Shown here: positions 32,484 through 41,472 of the stretch, one piece after another
Numbering within the stretch: position 1 is the stretch's first letter
Layout: each line of letters starts with the position of its first letter
NCBI RefSeq assembly: GCF_002399615.1
Contig: NZ_DHDZ01000040.1
Span: 78,690-142,689 of the forward strand
Reading direction: 5' to 3'
Source of the DNA: Pedobacter sp. UBA4863
Lineage (GTDB): Bacteria; Bacteroidota; Bacteroidia; Sphingobacteriales; Sphingobacteriaceae
DNA: 64,000 bases
The notes under the pieces: model-generated
Database searches by the model: none
Told to the model about the DNA's origin: nothing
Seen by the model: the letters and a program-made list of their open reading frames with translations, nothing else
Translations under genes and position numbers: made by a program

Positions 32484-33350
32484 TTATTGGTTGTTTGGTC
32501 TAAGTTGTTCAATACATTTCTTTAGGCTGTATAACCAATAAGGTGCCTTAATGTTATAATCTGCTTTTATTTTGCTTTTATCCATCACTGAAAAGTGTGG
32601 CCGTTTAGCTTTTGTAGGATAAGCGCTGGTAGAAATTGGATTTACTTTCACTGCTGTTCCGCTATAATCGAAAATTGCTTTGGCAAAATCGTACCAAGAG
32701 GTTACGCCCTCGTTACTAAAATGGTAAATGCCGTATTTCTTTGTTGGGCTTTGGATAATATCAAAGATAGCGTTTGCTAAGTCGATAGCATAAGTTGGCG
32801 TACCTACTTGATCGGCAATGATATTTAACTCATCTTTATCAGCCCCTAATTTCAACATTGTTTTTACGAAGTTATTGGCAAACTCTGAGTACAGCCAACT
32901 GGTGCGAAGAATAATATGTTGCGCTAATACATCAACAATTGCTTTTTCTCCAGCCAACTTTGTAAGCCCATAGACGTTGATTGGCCTTGCTACATCATCT
33001 TCTTTTAACAGTTTTACCTCATTGCCTTCAAACACAAAATCGGTAGAGATATGAATTAAAGTTGCTTCATATGTTTTGCACAATTGTGCCAAGTTGCTAG
33101 CTCCTGTTTCATTAACAGCCTTTGCAATACCAACTTCGTCTTCGGCTTTATCTACGGCAGTATAAGCGGCACAGTTAATTACATAAATAGGCTTTTCTTG
33201 GTTAAATAGCGTTGAAAGATCTGCTAAGTTCAGAATGTTTGCAATACCTTCTTCCGGAAATACAACTTGTTCAATATTTCGTTGCGCAACTATTTTTTTA
33301 ATACACTGACCCAATTGACCGCCAGCACCTATTACCAGTACTTTTGCCAT
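32484..33350 (-). CDS. rmlD: dTDP-4-dehydrorhamnose reductase
   Basis: It reduces dTDP-4-keto-L-rhamnose with NAD(P)H. The 288-residue SDR protein has the nucleotide-binding GAGGQLGQ at 8-15, NCAAYTAVDKAEDE, HISTDFVFEG, and the catalytic YGLTKLAGE (YxxxK). Its ATG follows the rmlB stop codon with no gap (TAAATG), so translation is probably coupled. Confidence 0.95.
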   Translation of the reverse strand: MAKVLVIGAGGQLGQCIKKIVAQRNIEQVVFPEEGIANILNLADLSTLFNQEKPIYVINCAAYTAVDKAEDEVGIAKAVNETGASNLAQLCKTYEATLIHISTDFVFEGNEVKLLKEDDVARPINVYGLTKLAGEKAIVDVLAQHIILRTSWLYSEFANNFVKTMLKLGADKDELNIIADQVGTPTYAIDLANAIFDIIQSPTKKYGIYHFSNEGVTSWYDFAKAIFDYSGTAVKVNPISTSAYPTKAKRPHFSVMDKSKIKADYNIKAPYWLYSLKKCIEQLRPNNQ

Positions 33351-34403
33351 TTATTTATGATTGTATTGCTTCTCGTAATACGATTGATAATTGCCCGAAG
33401 TTACATTGTTTAGCCATTCGTCATTTGCTAAATACCAATCAACCGTTTTTTCTAAGCCTTCTTCAAATTGTAGGCTTGGTACCCAATTTAATTTTTGCTG
33501 TAGCTTAGTCGAATCTATTGCATAGCGTAAATCGTGGCCGGCTCTATCGGTTACAAAGGTAATTAGCTTGGCAGATTCACCTGCTTCACGGCCTAGTTTT
33601 TTATCCATTATCTTACATAGCAAGTGAATTAAATCGATGTTTTTCCACTCATTATGTCCGCCAATGTTGTAAGTTTCGCCAGTTTTAGCCTGATGGAAAA
33701 TTACATCGATAGCTCTTGCATGGTCTTCTACCCAAAGCCAATCTCTTACATTTTCTCCTTTCCCGTAAACGGGTACCGGTTTATTGTTTTTGATGTTATT
33801 AATGGCCAAAGGAATCAATTTCTCCGGAAAATGATGCGAGCCATAGTTGTTTGAACAATTAGAGATTACACAATCTAAACCGTAAGTATCATGGTAAGCT
33901 CTTACAAAATGGTCTGAACTTGCTTTTGAAGCAGAATATGGGCTATGTGGATCGTAAGCTGTAGTTTCGGTAAACATGCCTGTTTCGCCTAATGCACCAT
34001 AAACCTCATCAGTGCTGATATGGTAAAATCTTTTCTTATCGTAATTGCCTTTCCAGAACTCTCTAGCTGCATTTAAAAGGTTTACCGTTCCAATTACGTT
34101 GGTAATTACAAAAGCGGTAGGGTCTGTAATAGAGCGATCTACGTGGCTTTCGGCAGCTAGGTGAATTACGGCATCGAAATTTTCTGCCTTAAATAACTCA
34201 TTAATGGCTAAAGCATCGGTAATGTCTATTTTAACGAAACTGTAATTTGGTTTGTCTTCAATATCTTTCAAATTGGCCAAATTGCCAGCATAGGTTAATT
34301 TATCAAGGTTTACTATCTGATAATCTGGGTAGGTGTTTACAAACCTGCGCACAACGTGCGAACCAATAAAACCAGCTCCTCCAGTAATTAATATTTTCTT
34401 CAA
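33351..34403 (-). CDS. rmlB: dTDP-glucose 4,6-dehydratase
   Basis: It converts dTDP-glucose to dTDP-4-keto-6-deoxyglucose. The 350-residue SDR protein has GGAGFIGSHVVRRF at 8-21, HLAAESHVDRSI, HISTDEVYG, the catalytic YSASKA, and NCSNNYG. The start is TTG at 34403: the sequence MKKILITGG fits the family exactly and no ATG is in frame nearby. A promoter (34426-34455) lies 22 bases upstream. rmlC, the 3,5-epimerase needed between RmlB and RmlD, is not in this cluster. Confidence 0.96.
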   Translation of the reverse strand: MKKILITGGAGFIGSHVVRRFVNTYPDYQIVNLDKLTYAGNLANLKDIEDKPNYSFVKIDITDALAINELFKAENFDAVIHLAAESHVDRSITDPTAFVITNVIGTVNLLNAAREFWKGNYDKKRFYHISTDEVYGALGETGMFTETTAYDPHSPYSASKASSDHFVRAYHDTYGLDCVISNCSNNYGSHHFPEKLIPLAINNIKNNKPVPVYGKGENVRDWLWVEDHARAIDVIFHQAKTGETYNIGGHNEWKNIDLIHLLCKIMDKKLGREAGESAKLITFVTDRAGHDLRYAIDSTKLQQKLNWVPSLQFEEGLEKTVDWYLANDEWLNNVTSGNYQSYYEKQYNHK

Positions 34404-34425
34404 AGCAATAAGTGATTAATAGATA

Positions 34426-34462
34426 CAAATGTAAAATAAAGCCTTTATTAACAAAGGCTTTA
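34426..34462 (-). promoter_or_regulatory. rmlB promoter overlapping the terminator of the DUF3109 gene
   Basis: On the minus strand TTTG (34452-34455), 18-base spacer and TACATTTG (34426-34433) fit the promoter consensus. The same bases form a 10-bp hairpin (TAAAGCCTTT/AAAGGCTTTA, 34437-34446 and 34453-34462) followed by a T-rich tract, which is placed to end the DUF3109 transcript 22 bases after its stop. Confidence 0.65.
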
Positions 34463-34484
34463 ATCGCAAATACAAACTATTTTG

Positions 34485-35051
34485 TTAAGAATTAGCTCGA
34501 ACGCTTTCTTCGAGCTCGCTGTACCATGCCGCTCCGTACTTTCTAATTAGCGGATCTTTTAAAAATTGATAGACCGGAACTTTAAGCTCTCTTCCAAAAG
34601 AACAAGCGTCTTTGCAGATATGCCATCTATCATAGTTTAGCACGTCAAATTCTGGGTATTGGGTAATTCTAATTGGGTATAAATGGCAAGAGATGGGTTT
34701 CTTCCAATCTACAATCCCTTCTTCGTAAGCTTTTTCGATAGCACATTTGGTGATGCCATTTTCAAAAGTTACGTAAGCGCACTCTTTATTCCCATCTACA
34801 CAAGGAGTGGTTAAGTCGCCATCTGCATCTACCACAGAAGTTCCGTACTCTTCAATTGCAGCAACGCCTTTAGGCGCTAACAAATGTTTTATTTTGGGAT
34901 ATATCTCTTCTAAAATTGCTTTTTCCGATTGTTCGAGAGGAGCACCTGCATCGCCCTCTATACAACAAATCCCCTTACACTTGCTTAAATTACATACAAA
35001 ATCTTCGTTAATTAGATCTTCATGCAATAAGGTACTTTGAACTTCTATCAT
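34485..35051 (-). CDS. DUF3109 family cysteine-rich protein
   Basis: A 188-residue cytoplasmic protein with ten cysteines in family-typical places: C20, C25, C29 and C30 (VCNLSKCKGICC), then PC, EC and KC in TPCVDGNKECAYVTFENGITKC, SCHLYPIR and ICKDAC. The CxxxxCxxxCC pattern suggests binding of zinc or an iron-sulfur cluster, as in the related YkgJ-type families; this has not been shown for DUF3109. ATG start. Confidence 0.85.
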   Translation of the reverse strand: MIEVQSTLLHEDLINEDFVCNLSKCKGICCIEGDAGAPLEQSEKAILEEIYPKIKHLLAPKGVAAIEEYGTSVVDADGDLTTPCVDGNKECAYVTFENGITKCAIEKAYEEGIVDWKKPISCHLYPIRITQYPEFDVLNYDRWHICKDACSFGRELKVPVYQFLKDPLIRKYGAAWYSELEESVRANS

Positions 35052-35102
35052 TTTTGGTTAATTGTTTAATCGGTTAACTGTTTAATTGCACAATTAACCA
35101 TT

Positions 35103-35873
35103 TTACTTCCCAATAGGGTATTTTAGCCCTTGGGCAGATTTTATTTCTAATGTTACCGAACCTACCAATATTTCTACCTCCGCCTTTACCGGCACTCTAT
35201 TGCCGTCGTCGGTAATCCAAAGGTACAACTTGCTGTCCTTTTTAAAAATACGTCCTGGTTTAATAGAAGGACTAAATTTAAGACAGTTGATGGTGCCTAG
35301 CTTTGTTTTGATAGTTTCTTTGCCTACATATTGAATTTCTAAGGCAGAGATTTCGTCTCCTAAGAAATAATTGAGCTTAAAAGTCTCGTTAATTTTAAGT
35401 TTGGTAATATCGAGGCTCCGTGCAAAATAATAGGCCGAAACCAAATCAAAAGTTTGTGTAGTTGGCGTGGTATAAGTTCCGTTGTTGGCAACAACTTTTT
35501 TATTATCCTGATAAAAACGAGCTTTATCTTTTCTGCGATATTTTGCTTCTCTAATATCTTCCTGGTAAAAATAAGGTGTTAGCTCTGTTTTGTCGATATA
35601 AGAATCATAATGATCCCTAACTTTATAAAAAACGTCGAAAGTGCCCGATGTACGAGCATCGACCACTAATTTATACGTTGGTTTGCCATCAAATTTCAAG
35701 TCAGAAGGCTCTACTTTTATAGTGGCTTCTGCTGCGGTAATAAAGCCATATTTAAGCTTATAGGTTAGGCTTTCGCCCTCTTTAAACGCATTTTCTTTTT
35801 TTAAGGGGAGCTCTTGCGCAACTACTAATTTGCTCGTTGCAATTAATGCAAACATTAACGCTAATTTTCTCAT
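35103..35873 (-). CDS. DUF3108 domain-containing secreted protein
   Basis: The 256-residue protein has a signal peptide (MRKLALMFALIATSKLVVAQ). The mature part matches DUF3108: NAFKEGESLTYKLKYGFITAAEATIKV, the TSGTFDVFYKVRDHYDSYIDKTELTPYFYQEDIREAKYRRKDKARF region in separate blocks, and YVGKETIKTKLGTINCLKFSP. Predicted beta-rich periplasmic or outer-membrane-associated protein of unknown role. ATG start. The 51 bases to the DUF3109 gene are low-complexity GGTTAATTG-type repeats. Confidence 0.85.
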   Translation of the reverse strand: MRKLALMFALIATSKLVVAQELPLKKENAFKEGESLTYKLKYGFITAAEATIKVEPSDLKFDGKPTYKLVVDARTSGTFDVFYKVRDHYDSYIDKTELTPYFYQEDIREAKYRRKDKARFYQDNKKVVANNGTYTTPTTQTFDLVSAYYFARSLDITKLKINETFKLNYFLGDEISALEIQYVGKETIKTKLGTINCLKFSPSIKPGRIFKKDSKLYLWITDDGNRVPVKAEVEILVGSVTLEIKSAQGLKYPIGK

Positions 35874-35933
35874 GTCTGCATTAAAACAAAAAGTAAACCA
35901 AAAATTTAGTATAGGGGCAACGCGCTACCATTC

Positions 35934-36449
35934 TTAATCTTTTCTTTTATAAATGGGAACTGTAGAGCAGGGTTCGCCATACATTATACTTTTTACTACA
36001 GGTGTAAGTAGCGCGGTAATAGTTACGTATGCAGAAACAGGAATTTGAGGGTTTGAACAGCCTTTAATTACCACCCTTTGGCCTGCATATTCTGCTAAGT
36101 TAATTTTAGCTAATGCTTTCGAAAATAGCATTGTATCTAACAAATCTAAATCTCCAAATACAATTTCGTTGGCATAAGGTTTCATTTTATTAGCTAACAG
36201 CATATAGGCCCAAGTAGGTACAATTGCATCTGCAGTACAGGTAATGGCAATGTTTTTTCCTTGATATTGTTGCCAGTCGTGCTCTTTTACAAATGCCCTA
36301 AAGTCTTGTTCCTTTAAAATTAATCCGTGAAAAAGATTGTCTTTTATATCGTACAAAACTCTTTCCCGCTTTTCTAGATGGTCTTCTAGATTAAAGGTGA
36401 TTAGCCCACTAGCGGCAACCTTATTTACTATGTTTTCTTGAATATCCAT
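35934..36449 (-). CDS. DUF2480 family protein
   Basis: A 171-residue cytoplasmic protein; NIVNKVAASGLITFNLED at the start, ITCTADAIVPTWAYMLLANKM in the middle and VVIKGCSNPQIPVSAYVTIT near the end are features of DUF2480, a Bacteroidota family of unknown function. The conserved cysteines and Asp in CTADAIVP and KGCSNP hint at a metal site, but this is only a guess. ATG start. Divergent from fecR. Confidence 0.85.
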   Translation of the reverse strand: MDIQENIVNKVAASGLITFNLEDHLEKRERVLYDIKDNLFHGLILKEQDFRAFVKEHDWQQYQGKNIAITCTADAIVPTWAYMLLANKMKPYANEIVFGDLDLLDTMLFSKALAKINLAEYAGQRVVIKGCSNPQIPVSAYVTITALLTPVVKSIMYGEPCSTVPIYKRKD

Positions 36450-36546
36450 GGCTCACTAATCAAACTGTAAAAATACATAAATAATACTTAATTTTTTTCG
36501 GTACTTTTTTACAACCGCATCGTATTAATATTGTTAAAGCAAAAAA

Positions 36547-37737
36547 ATGGGCATCAACGAAGATCAACTACAACAAATAATTTTGTTAATTAACAAAAGC
36601 ATAAATACTGAGCTAAGCGCTGAGGAACAACAAACGCTTAACCAATGGTTAAATATGCATAAGGACAACCAAACGTTGTTTGACGAATTGCATGACCCAA
36701 ACTATCGGGTTGGTGAGCTACAAGAAATGGCTCAATTTACAACCGAAGAAACTGCGTTAAACAGTTTCTTACAAAAGCAACGTAAGCGTTCGTACTTAAA
36801 GTTTAAAAACAATTCATTTATTATTCGTATAACAGCCGCGGCTGTTGTTGCTATTGTTTTTAGTGTGGCCTTATACCTTTACAACGGCGAAAAAACAGCA
36901 AGCCATAGTCAAACAACAGCCCTACAAACAGATATTGCTCCTGGAAAAAATACGGCTATTTTAACCCTAAACAATGGCAAAACAATAAAATTAAGCGAAT
37001 TAAAGAAAGGTGTAATAATTAATAATTCTGGTATGGTGTACGACGACGGAAGTCCGTTAAGTAAAGTAATGCCTGCGCCTACCAATATTAGTATGCTTAC
37101 CGCAAGTACACCCAGAGGCGGCATGTATGCCTTTACCCTTCCCGATGGCACAAAGGCGTGGTTAAACTCTCAATCGTCACTTCAGTTTCCGTCTAACTTT
37201 GATAACGAGCCAACCCGAAAAGTAACGCTTAGTGGCGAGGCATATTTTGAAGTGGCCAAAGACGATAATCAGCCCTTTGTTGTAATTACCAAAATGCAGG
37301 AAGTTAAGGTGTTGGGAACTCACTTCAATATTAACGCCTACGCTGATGAAGATGTAAGCATTACGACCTTACTAGAGGGAAGAATTGATGTTTTAAATTT
37401 AAAATCAAGACAGAGAAAGCAACTTGCTCCTAACCAAGAAGCTATAGTAAGTAATGCCAGCTTACTAATTAAAAAGGCTCCGAGCGCTGAAAATGCAATA
37501 GATTGGAAAAATGGCGACTTCATTTTAAAAGAAGAAAAATTAGAAAACATTATGCGCAAGCTGTCGAGATGGTACGATGTAGAGATTGTTTACAGCAACA
37601 AACCACAGAAGCCAGTAATATTAGGAGGCCTACTATCCAGACAAAAAACGTTATTGGCAGCACTGCGCTTTATAGAAACAACAGAAAAAGTTCGCTTTGA
37701 AGTTGAAGACAGAAAAGTAATTGTAACCTACAAATAA
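36547..37737 (+). CDS. FecR family anti-sigma factor
   Basis: A 396-residue inner-membrane protein: N-terminal cytoplasmic anti-sigma part (1-~92, LSAEEQQTLNQWLNMHKDNQTLFDEL), one membrane helix (IIRITAAAVVAIVFSVALYLY, about 96-116), then the periplasmic FecR domain (TPRGGMYAFTLPDGTKAWLNSQSSLQFPSNF ... RKVTLSGEAYFEVAKD) and a C-terminal DUF4974/STN-like domain (ENIMRKLSRWYDVEIVY). It would pass the signal from the STN domain of the next gene's receptor to an ECF sigma factor; the only candidate in the window lies at 45582, after the susCD genes. Confidence 0.93.
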   Translation: MGINEDQLQQIILLINKSINTELSAEEQQTLNQWLNMHKDNQTLFDELHDPNYRVGELQEMAQFTTEETALNSFLQKQRKRSYLKFKNNSFIIRITAAAVVAIVFSVALYLYNGEKTASHSQTTALQTDIAPGKNTAILTLNNGKTIKLSELKKGVIINNSGMVYDDGSPLSKVMPAPTNISMLTASTPRGGMYAFTLPDGTKAWLNSQSSLQFPSNFDNEPTRKVTLSGEAYFEVAKDDNQPFVVITKMQEVKVLGTHFNINAYADEDVSITTLLEGRIDVLNLKSRQRKQLAPNQEAIVSNASLLIKKAPSAENAIDWKNGDFILKEEKLENIMRKLSRWYDVEIVYSNKPQKPVILGGLLSRQKTLLAALRFIETTEKVRFEVEDRKVIVTYK

Positions 37738-37826
37738 ACAACAATCAACCACTAAACCAAGCAACTCATGAAACAAATTTTACAAAAACCAAGCTAATAT
37801 AAAACGAGGGGGTATTTCAACAAAAA

Positions 37827-37854
37827 GCCGGACAGTGTTGCAGCACTTTCCGGC
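37827..37854 (+). terminator. Hairpin between fecR and susC, possible attenuator
   Basis: GCCGGA and TCCGGC form the outer stem, AGTG/CACT the inner, in the 206-base gap between fecR and the receptor gene; AAAAG follows rather than a T run. A partial terminator, an RNA processing site or a stability element are all possible. Confidence 0.4.
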
Positions 37855-37943
37855 AAAAGTTTGAGCCTCATTTTTCTGGCTGTTAGGCCAGAGATAAATA
37901 ATTGTACGAACTATTTAGAACTTAACTCAAACTAATCAAAAGT

Positions 37944-40900
37944 ATGAAATTAAACGGTTTTAACCAAGGTAAACCATCCAATTGGTTACCGCCAAAACTC
38001 TTCTTAATTATAAAGTTGGCACCTTCATTATTTAAAGGTCTCGATAAAAAAAAGATCCTTATGAGAGTTAACATGATCATAATTATTATGACTAGCTGCT
38101 TGGCAAACATATATGCATCGGGCTTTGCACAAACAGTTACATTAAAAGAAAAAAACCTCTCACTAGAGGATGCTTTCATGAAAATAAGACACCAAACTGG
38201 CTACGATTTTATATTTGATGCCGAACTATTAAAGCAAAGCCACCGAATAAACATCGAAATAAAAAATGCTACTATCGAAACATCATTGTTAGAATGTTTA
38301 GAGGGACAAAACTTAACTTTCGAAATTAAAGACAGATCTGTTACCATTAAAAAGAAAATTTCCGCAGAGAAGGCTCTCATTTACATTGCTAAAATCGACA
38401 TTAAGGGTAAAGTTGTCGACGAAAAAGGCAATCCGTTAGAAGGGGCATCTATTAGATTACGCGGTACTACCACTGTACAAACGGTTACTAATGCAAAGGG
38501 CGAGTTTGCGCTAAACAATGTCGATGACAAATCAACTCTATTAATCTCGTACATAGGCTACAAAACTGTAGAAATTGACCTAAAAAACAACAAAGGCCCG
38601 TTTAACATTAGCCTAGAAATAGCCGAAAACAAAATAGAGGAAGTAGAAATTACAACCGGTATTTTTAAAAAAGTAGACAAAAGTTTTACGGGATCTTCGC
38701 TCACCGTTAGCGCCAAACAACTGCAAGAGTTTGGAAACAGAAATTTACTCATTTCTTTACGAAATATAGACCCTGCATTTAACATCATTGAAAGCAATAA
38801 CATGGGATCTGATCCCAATCGTCTTCCTGACATCCAAATTAGAGGAAATTCTAGCTTACCAAACATTGATAACCTTGACAACTTGGTTGGCTTAAATACT
38901 CCCCTAGTTATTTTAGATGGTTTTCAGTCTACCTTACAACGTTTGTTAGACATTAACGTAAACGAAGTAGAATCTTTAACTATTCTTAAAGATGCCTCTG
39001 CTACGGCTATTTATGGCTCTAGAGGTGCAAATGGAGTAATTGTAATTACCACCAAATTACCTATGCAAGGTGCTCTGCGTATTGGCTACCGCAACGATAC
39101 CAATTTTGAAATAGCCGACCTAAGTGATTACAACCTACTCAATGCTCGCGAAAAACTTGACCTAGAAAAAAGCGTTGGATTGTATAACAATTCGACAATT
39201 GAGCAAGACATCAACTTAAAAAAATACTACAACTATTTATTAAGCGAAATAAACGAGGGAGTTAATACAGACTGGTTAGCTGCCCCGCTACGCGTTGGGG
39301 TGGGTCAACGTCACAACCTAAGCTTTTCCGGAGGTGTGCCATCATTTAGATACAGTGCCTCTGCGCAAATTAACAATATCGCTGGTGTAATGAAGGGTTC
39401 TGGACGCAATACATTTAACGGCACAATTAATTTAGCTTACCAATTAAAAAACATTAGGCTTAACAATCAAACAATTTTTAGTGAAGGAAGATTTTCTGAA
39501 TCGCAGTATGGCAGCTTTGGTGATTACGCTAAAATGAACCCTTACTGGCGAGCTTACGACACTGAAGGTAACGTACTAAAAGCTTTGGGAGACCCAGGAG
39601 AAAACTATTACACCGGCCGATGGTATCCATTACCTACTAATCCGTTGTATAATGCTACATTAAACGGCTTTAATAAAACTAAAAACTCTGAAGTAATTAA
39701 CAACACTTCAGTAGAATGGACTATATTCCAAGGCTTTATTTTACGAGCTCAGCTAGGCCTTGGAAAAACAACGGTGCAACAAGATGCCTACCGCCCTGCA
39801 GACCATACAGCATTCGCCAACTATTCTACCAACGATATTTTCCGTAAAGGAGATTATCAATACAACATTACAAATGGGTTTAATTACGATGGAGCTTTAA
39901 ACATCCAATATTCTAAACGCTTTAAAGATAAACACCTCCTTTATTCTGGAGTTGATTTTAACATTAGGCATAGAGAAAGCTCTATGTATGGGTTTTTGGC
40001 TGAAGGATTTAGCAACCCGAAGTTCGACTTTATTTCTATGGCACTTCAATATGCCCAAGGACAAAAGCCTACAGGATCTGAAAGCAGAATAAATGCATTA
40101 GGCTTAACAGCCAACGTGAATTATATTTACAACGACCGTTACTTTACTGACGTATCTATTCGTATGGATGGCTCGTCTCAATTTGGCACTAAAAAAAGAA
40201 TAGCTCCATTTTGGTCTTGGGGTTTGGGCTGGAATTTACATAACGAAGACTTCCTGAAAAATAGCAAAGTTATAAATCGGTTAAAATTACGTGGCTCTAC
40301 AGGGGTTACGGGTTCTCAAAATTTTTCTGCGTACCAGGCGCTCTCTACCTATCGTTATTACACAGATAAGCGCTACTTTAATCTTTTTGGAGCCTACTTG
40401 CTAGCCATGGGCAACGAAGATTTAAAATGGCAACAAACATTAAATTACGATGTTGGTATTGATGCTGAATTTTTTAATAATCGTTTAAAATTAACCGCAG
40501 ATTATTATACTTCTACTACTCGTGACATTGTTTCCTCTATTTCCATCCCTGCCTCTACAGGTTTTACCAATTACGTAGAAAACATAGGCAGAATGAAAAA
40601 CAAAGGGTTCGAAGTTCGCGCAACCGGAGTACTTATTGACCAAGGGCGCAGAAAATGGTATGCCAGCGTAACAGCTGGGGTTGCGCAAAACAAAAACACC
40701 ATAATTTCTATTTCGCAGGCAATGAAAGACGCTCAGAAAAGCAGGCAAATGGCCCAACAAACAACCCCTTCATCTTTGTTTGTTGAAGGTTATTCTACCA
40801 ACACCATTTGGGTTGTTCCATCGTTAGGTATAGATCCTAGTAATGGTAAAGAAGTATACCTAGACTTAAATGGGCAACCTACTTACGAGTGGAGCGGCAA

Positions 40901-41381
40901 CAACTTAAGAGCTATGGGAAACACCGACCCCAATTACATTGGCAACTTTAGTTTTTTAGTAAGATACAAAGGTTTTACTTTAAACACCTCGTTTGGCTAT
41001 CGCCTTGGTGGGCAAATTTATAATCAAACTTCAATTAACAAAGTAGAGAATGTTGATTACAAATACAATGTAGATAGACGTGTGTACGAAAACCGCTGGA
41101 CAAAACCTGGCGACTTAGTACAGTTTAAAAGCAAAGACATTACGGCAACCACTTTCAAAACATCTCGTTTTGTAGAGGATGAAAACACCTTAATTTGCCA
41201 AAACATCTATTTACAATACGAAATACTTTCTGCGAGCTTTAAACAAAAACTGAAGATACAGCAAGTTCAGCTAACGGTAAATGCCGACCAACCCTTCCGA
41301 ATTTCCTCGGTTAAACAAGAGCGAGGCATTATTTATCCGTTCTCTCGGCAGCTGTCTTTCGGTGTTAACGTTACTTTTTAG
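37944..41381 (+). CDS. SusC/RagA family TonB-dependent receptor with STN domain
   Basis: The 1145-residue protein has a long leader with a hydrophobic segment ending ASGFAQ (residue 63), an STN signalling domain (about 64-137, LSLEDAFMKIRHQTGYDFIFDAELL ... LECLEGQNLTFEIKDRSVTIK), a carboxypeptidase-regulatory-like domain (~152-230, VVDEKGNPLEGASIRLRGT), the plug (~250-370, including the SusC mark LKDASATAIYGSRGANGVIVITTK) and a 22-strand-type barrel ending SFGVNVTF. It imports a ligand across the outer membrane with SusD. The STN domain signals to FecR. ATG at 37944; an internal ATG at residue 40 also precedes the hydrophobic segment. Confidence 0.95.
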   Translation: MKLNGFNQGKPSNWLPPKLFLIIKLAPSLFKGLDKKKILMRVNMIIIIMTSCLANIYASGFAQTVTLKEKNLSLEDAFMKIRHQTGYDFIFDAELLKQSHRINIEIKNATIETSLLECLEGQNLTFEIKDRSVTIKKKISAEKALIYIAKIDIKGKVVDEKGNPLEGASIRLRGTTTVQTVTNAKGEFALNNVDDKSTLLISYIGYKTVEIDLKNNKGPFNISLEIAENKIEEVEITTGIFKKVDKSFTGSSLTVSAKQLQEFGNRNLLISLRNIDPAFNIIESNNMGSDPNRLPDIQIRGNSSLPNIDNLDNLVGLNTPLVILDGFQSTLQRLLDINVNEVESLTILKDASATAIYGSRGANGVIVITTKLPMQGALRIGYRNDTNFEIADLSDYNLLNAREKLDLEKSVGLYNNSTIEQDINLKKYYNYLLSEINEGVNTDWLAAPLRVGVGQRHNLSFSGGVPSFRYSASAQINNIAGVMKGSGRNTFNGTINLAYQLKNIRLNNQTIFSEGRFSESQYGSFGDYAKMNPYWRAYDTEGNVLKALGDPGENYYTGRWYPLPTNPLYNATLNGFNKTKNSEVINNTSVEWTIFQGFILRAQLGLGKTTVQQDAYRPADHTAFANYSTNDIFRKGDYQYNITNGFNYDGALNIQYSKRFKDKHLLYSGVDFNIRHRESSMYGFLAEGFSNPKFDFISMALQYAQGQKPTGSESRINALGLTANVNYIYNDRYFTDVSIRMDGSSQFGTKKRIAPFWSWGLGWNLHNEDFLKNSKVINRLKLRGSTGVTGSQNFSAYQALSTYRYYTDKRYFNLFGAYLLAMGNEDLKWQQTLNYDVGIDAEFFNNRLKLTADYYTSTTRDIVSSISIPASTGFTNYVENIGRMKNKGFEVRATGVLIDQGRRKWYASVTAGVAQNKNTIISISQAMKDAQKSRQMAQQTTPSSLFVEGYSTNTIWVVPSLGIDPSNGKEVYLDLNGQPTYEWSGNNLRAMGNTDPNYIGNFSFLVRYKGFTLNTSFGYRLGGQIYNQTSINKVENVDYKYNVDRRVYENRWTKPGDLVQFKSKDITATTFKTSRFVEDENTLICQNIYLQYEILSASFKQKLKIQQVQLTVNADQPFRISSVKQERGIIYPFSRQLSFGVNVTF

Positions 41382-41472
41382 GTCGCACACAATGGAACAA
41401 TCATGATTTTTCGAAACAAGAAAATAATAGCTAAAAATCATGATGGCTTATTTACTATAAAAATATAAACAG

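Noticed and set aside
31598..32512. 18-codon upstream extension of rmlA
   Set aside because: Asn/Thr/Gln-rich filler overlapping the end of rmlD; MKGIILAGG is the family start.
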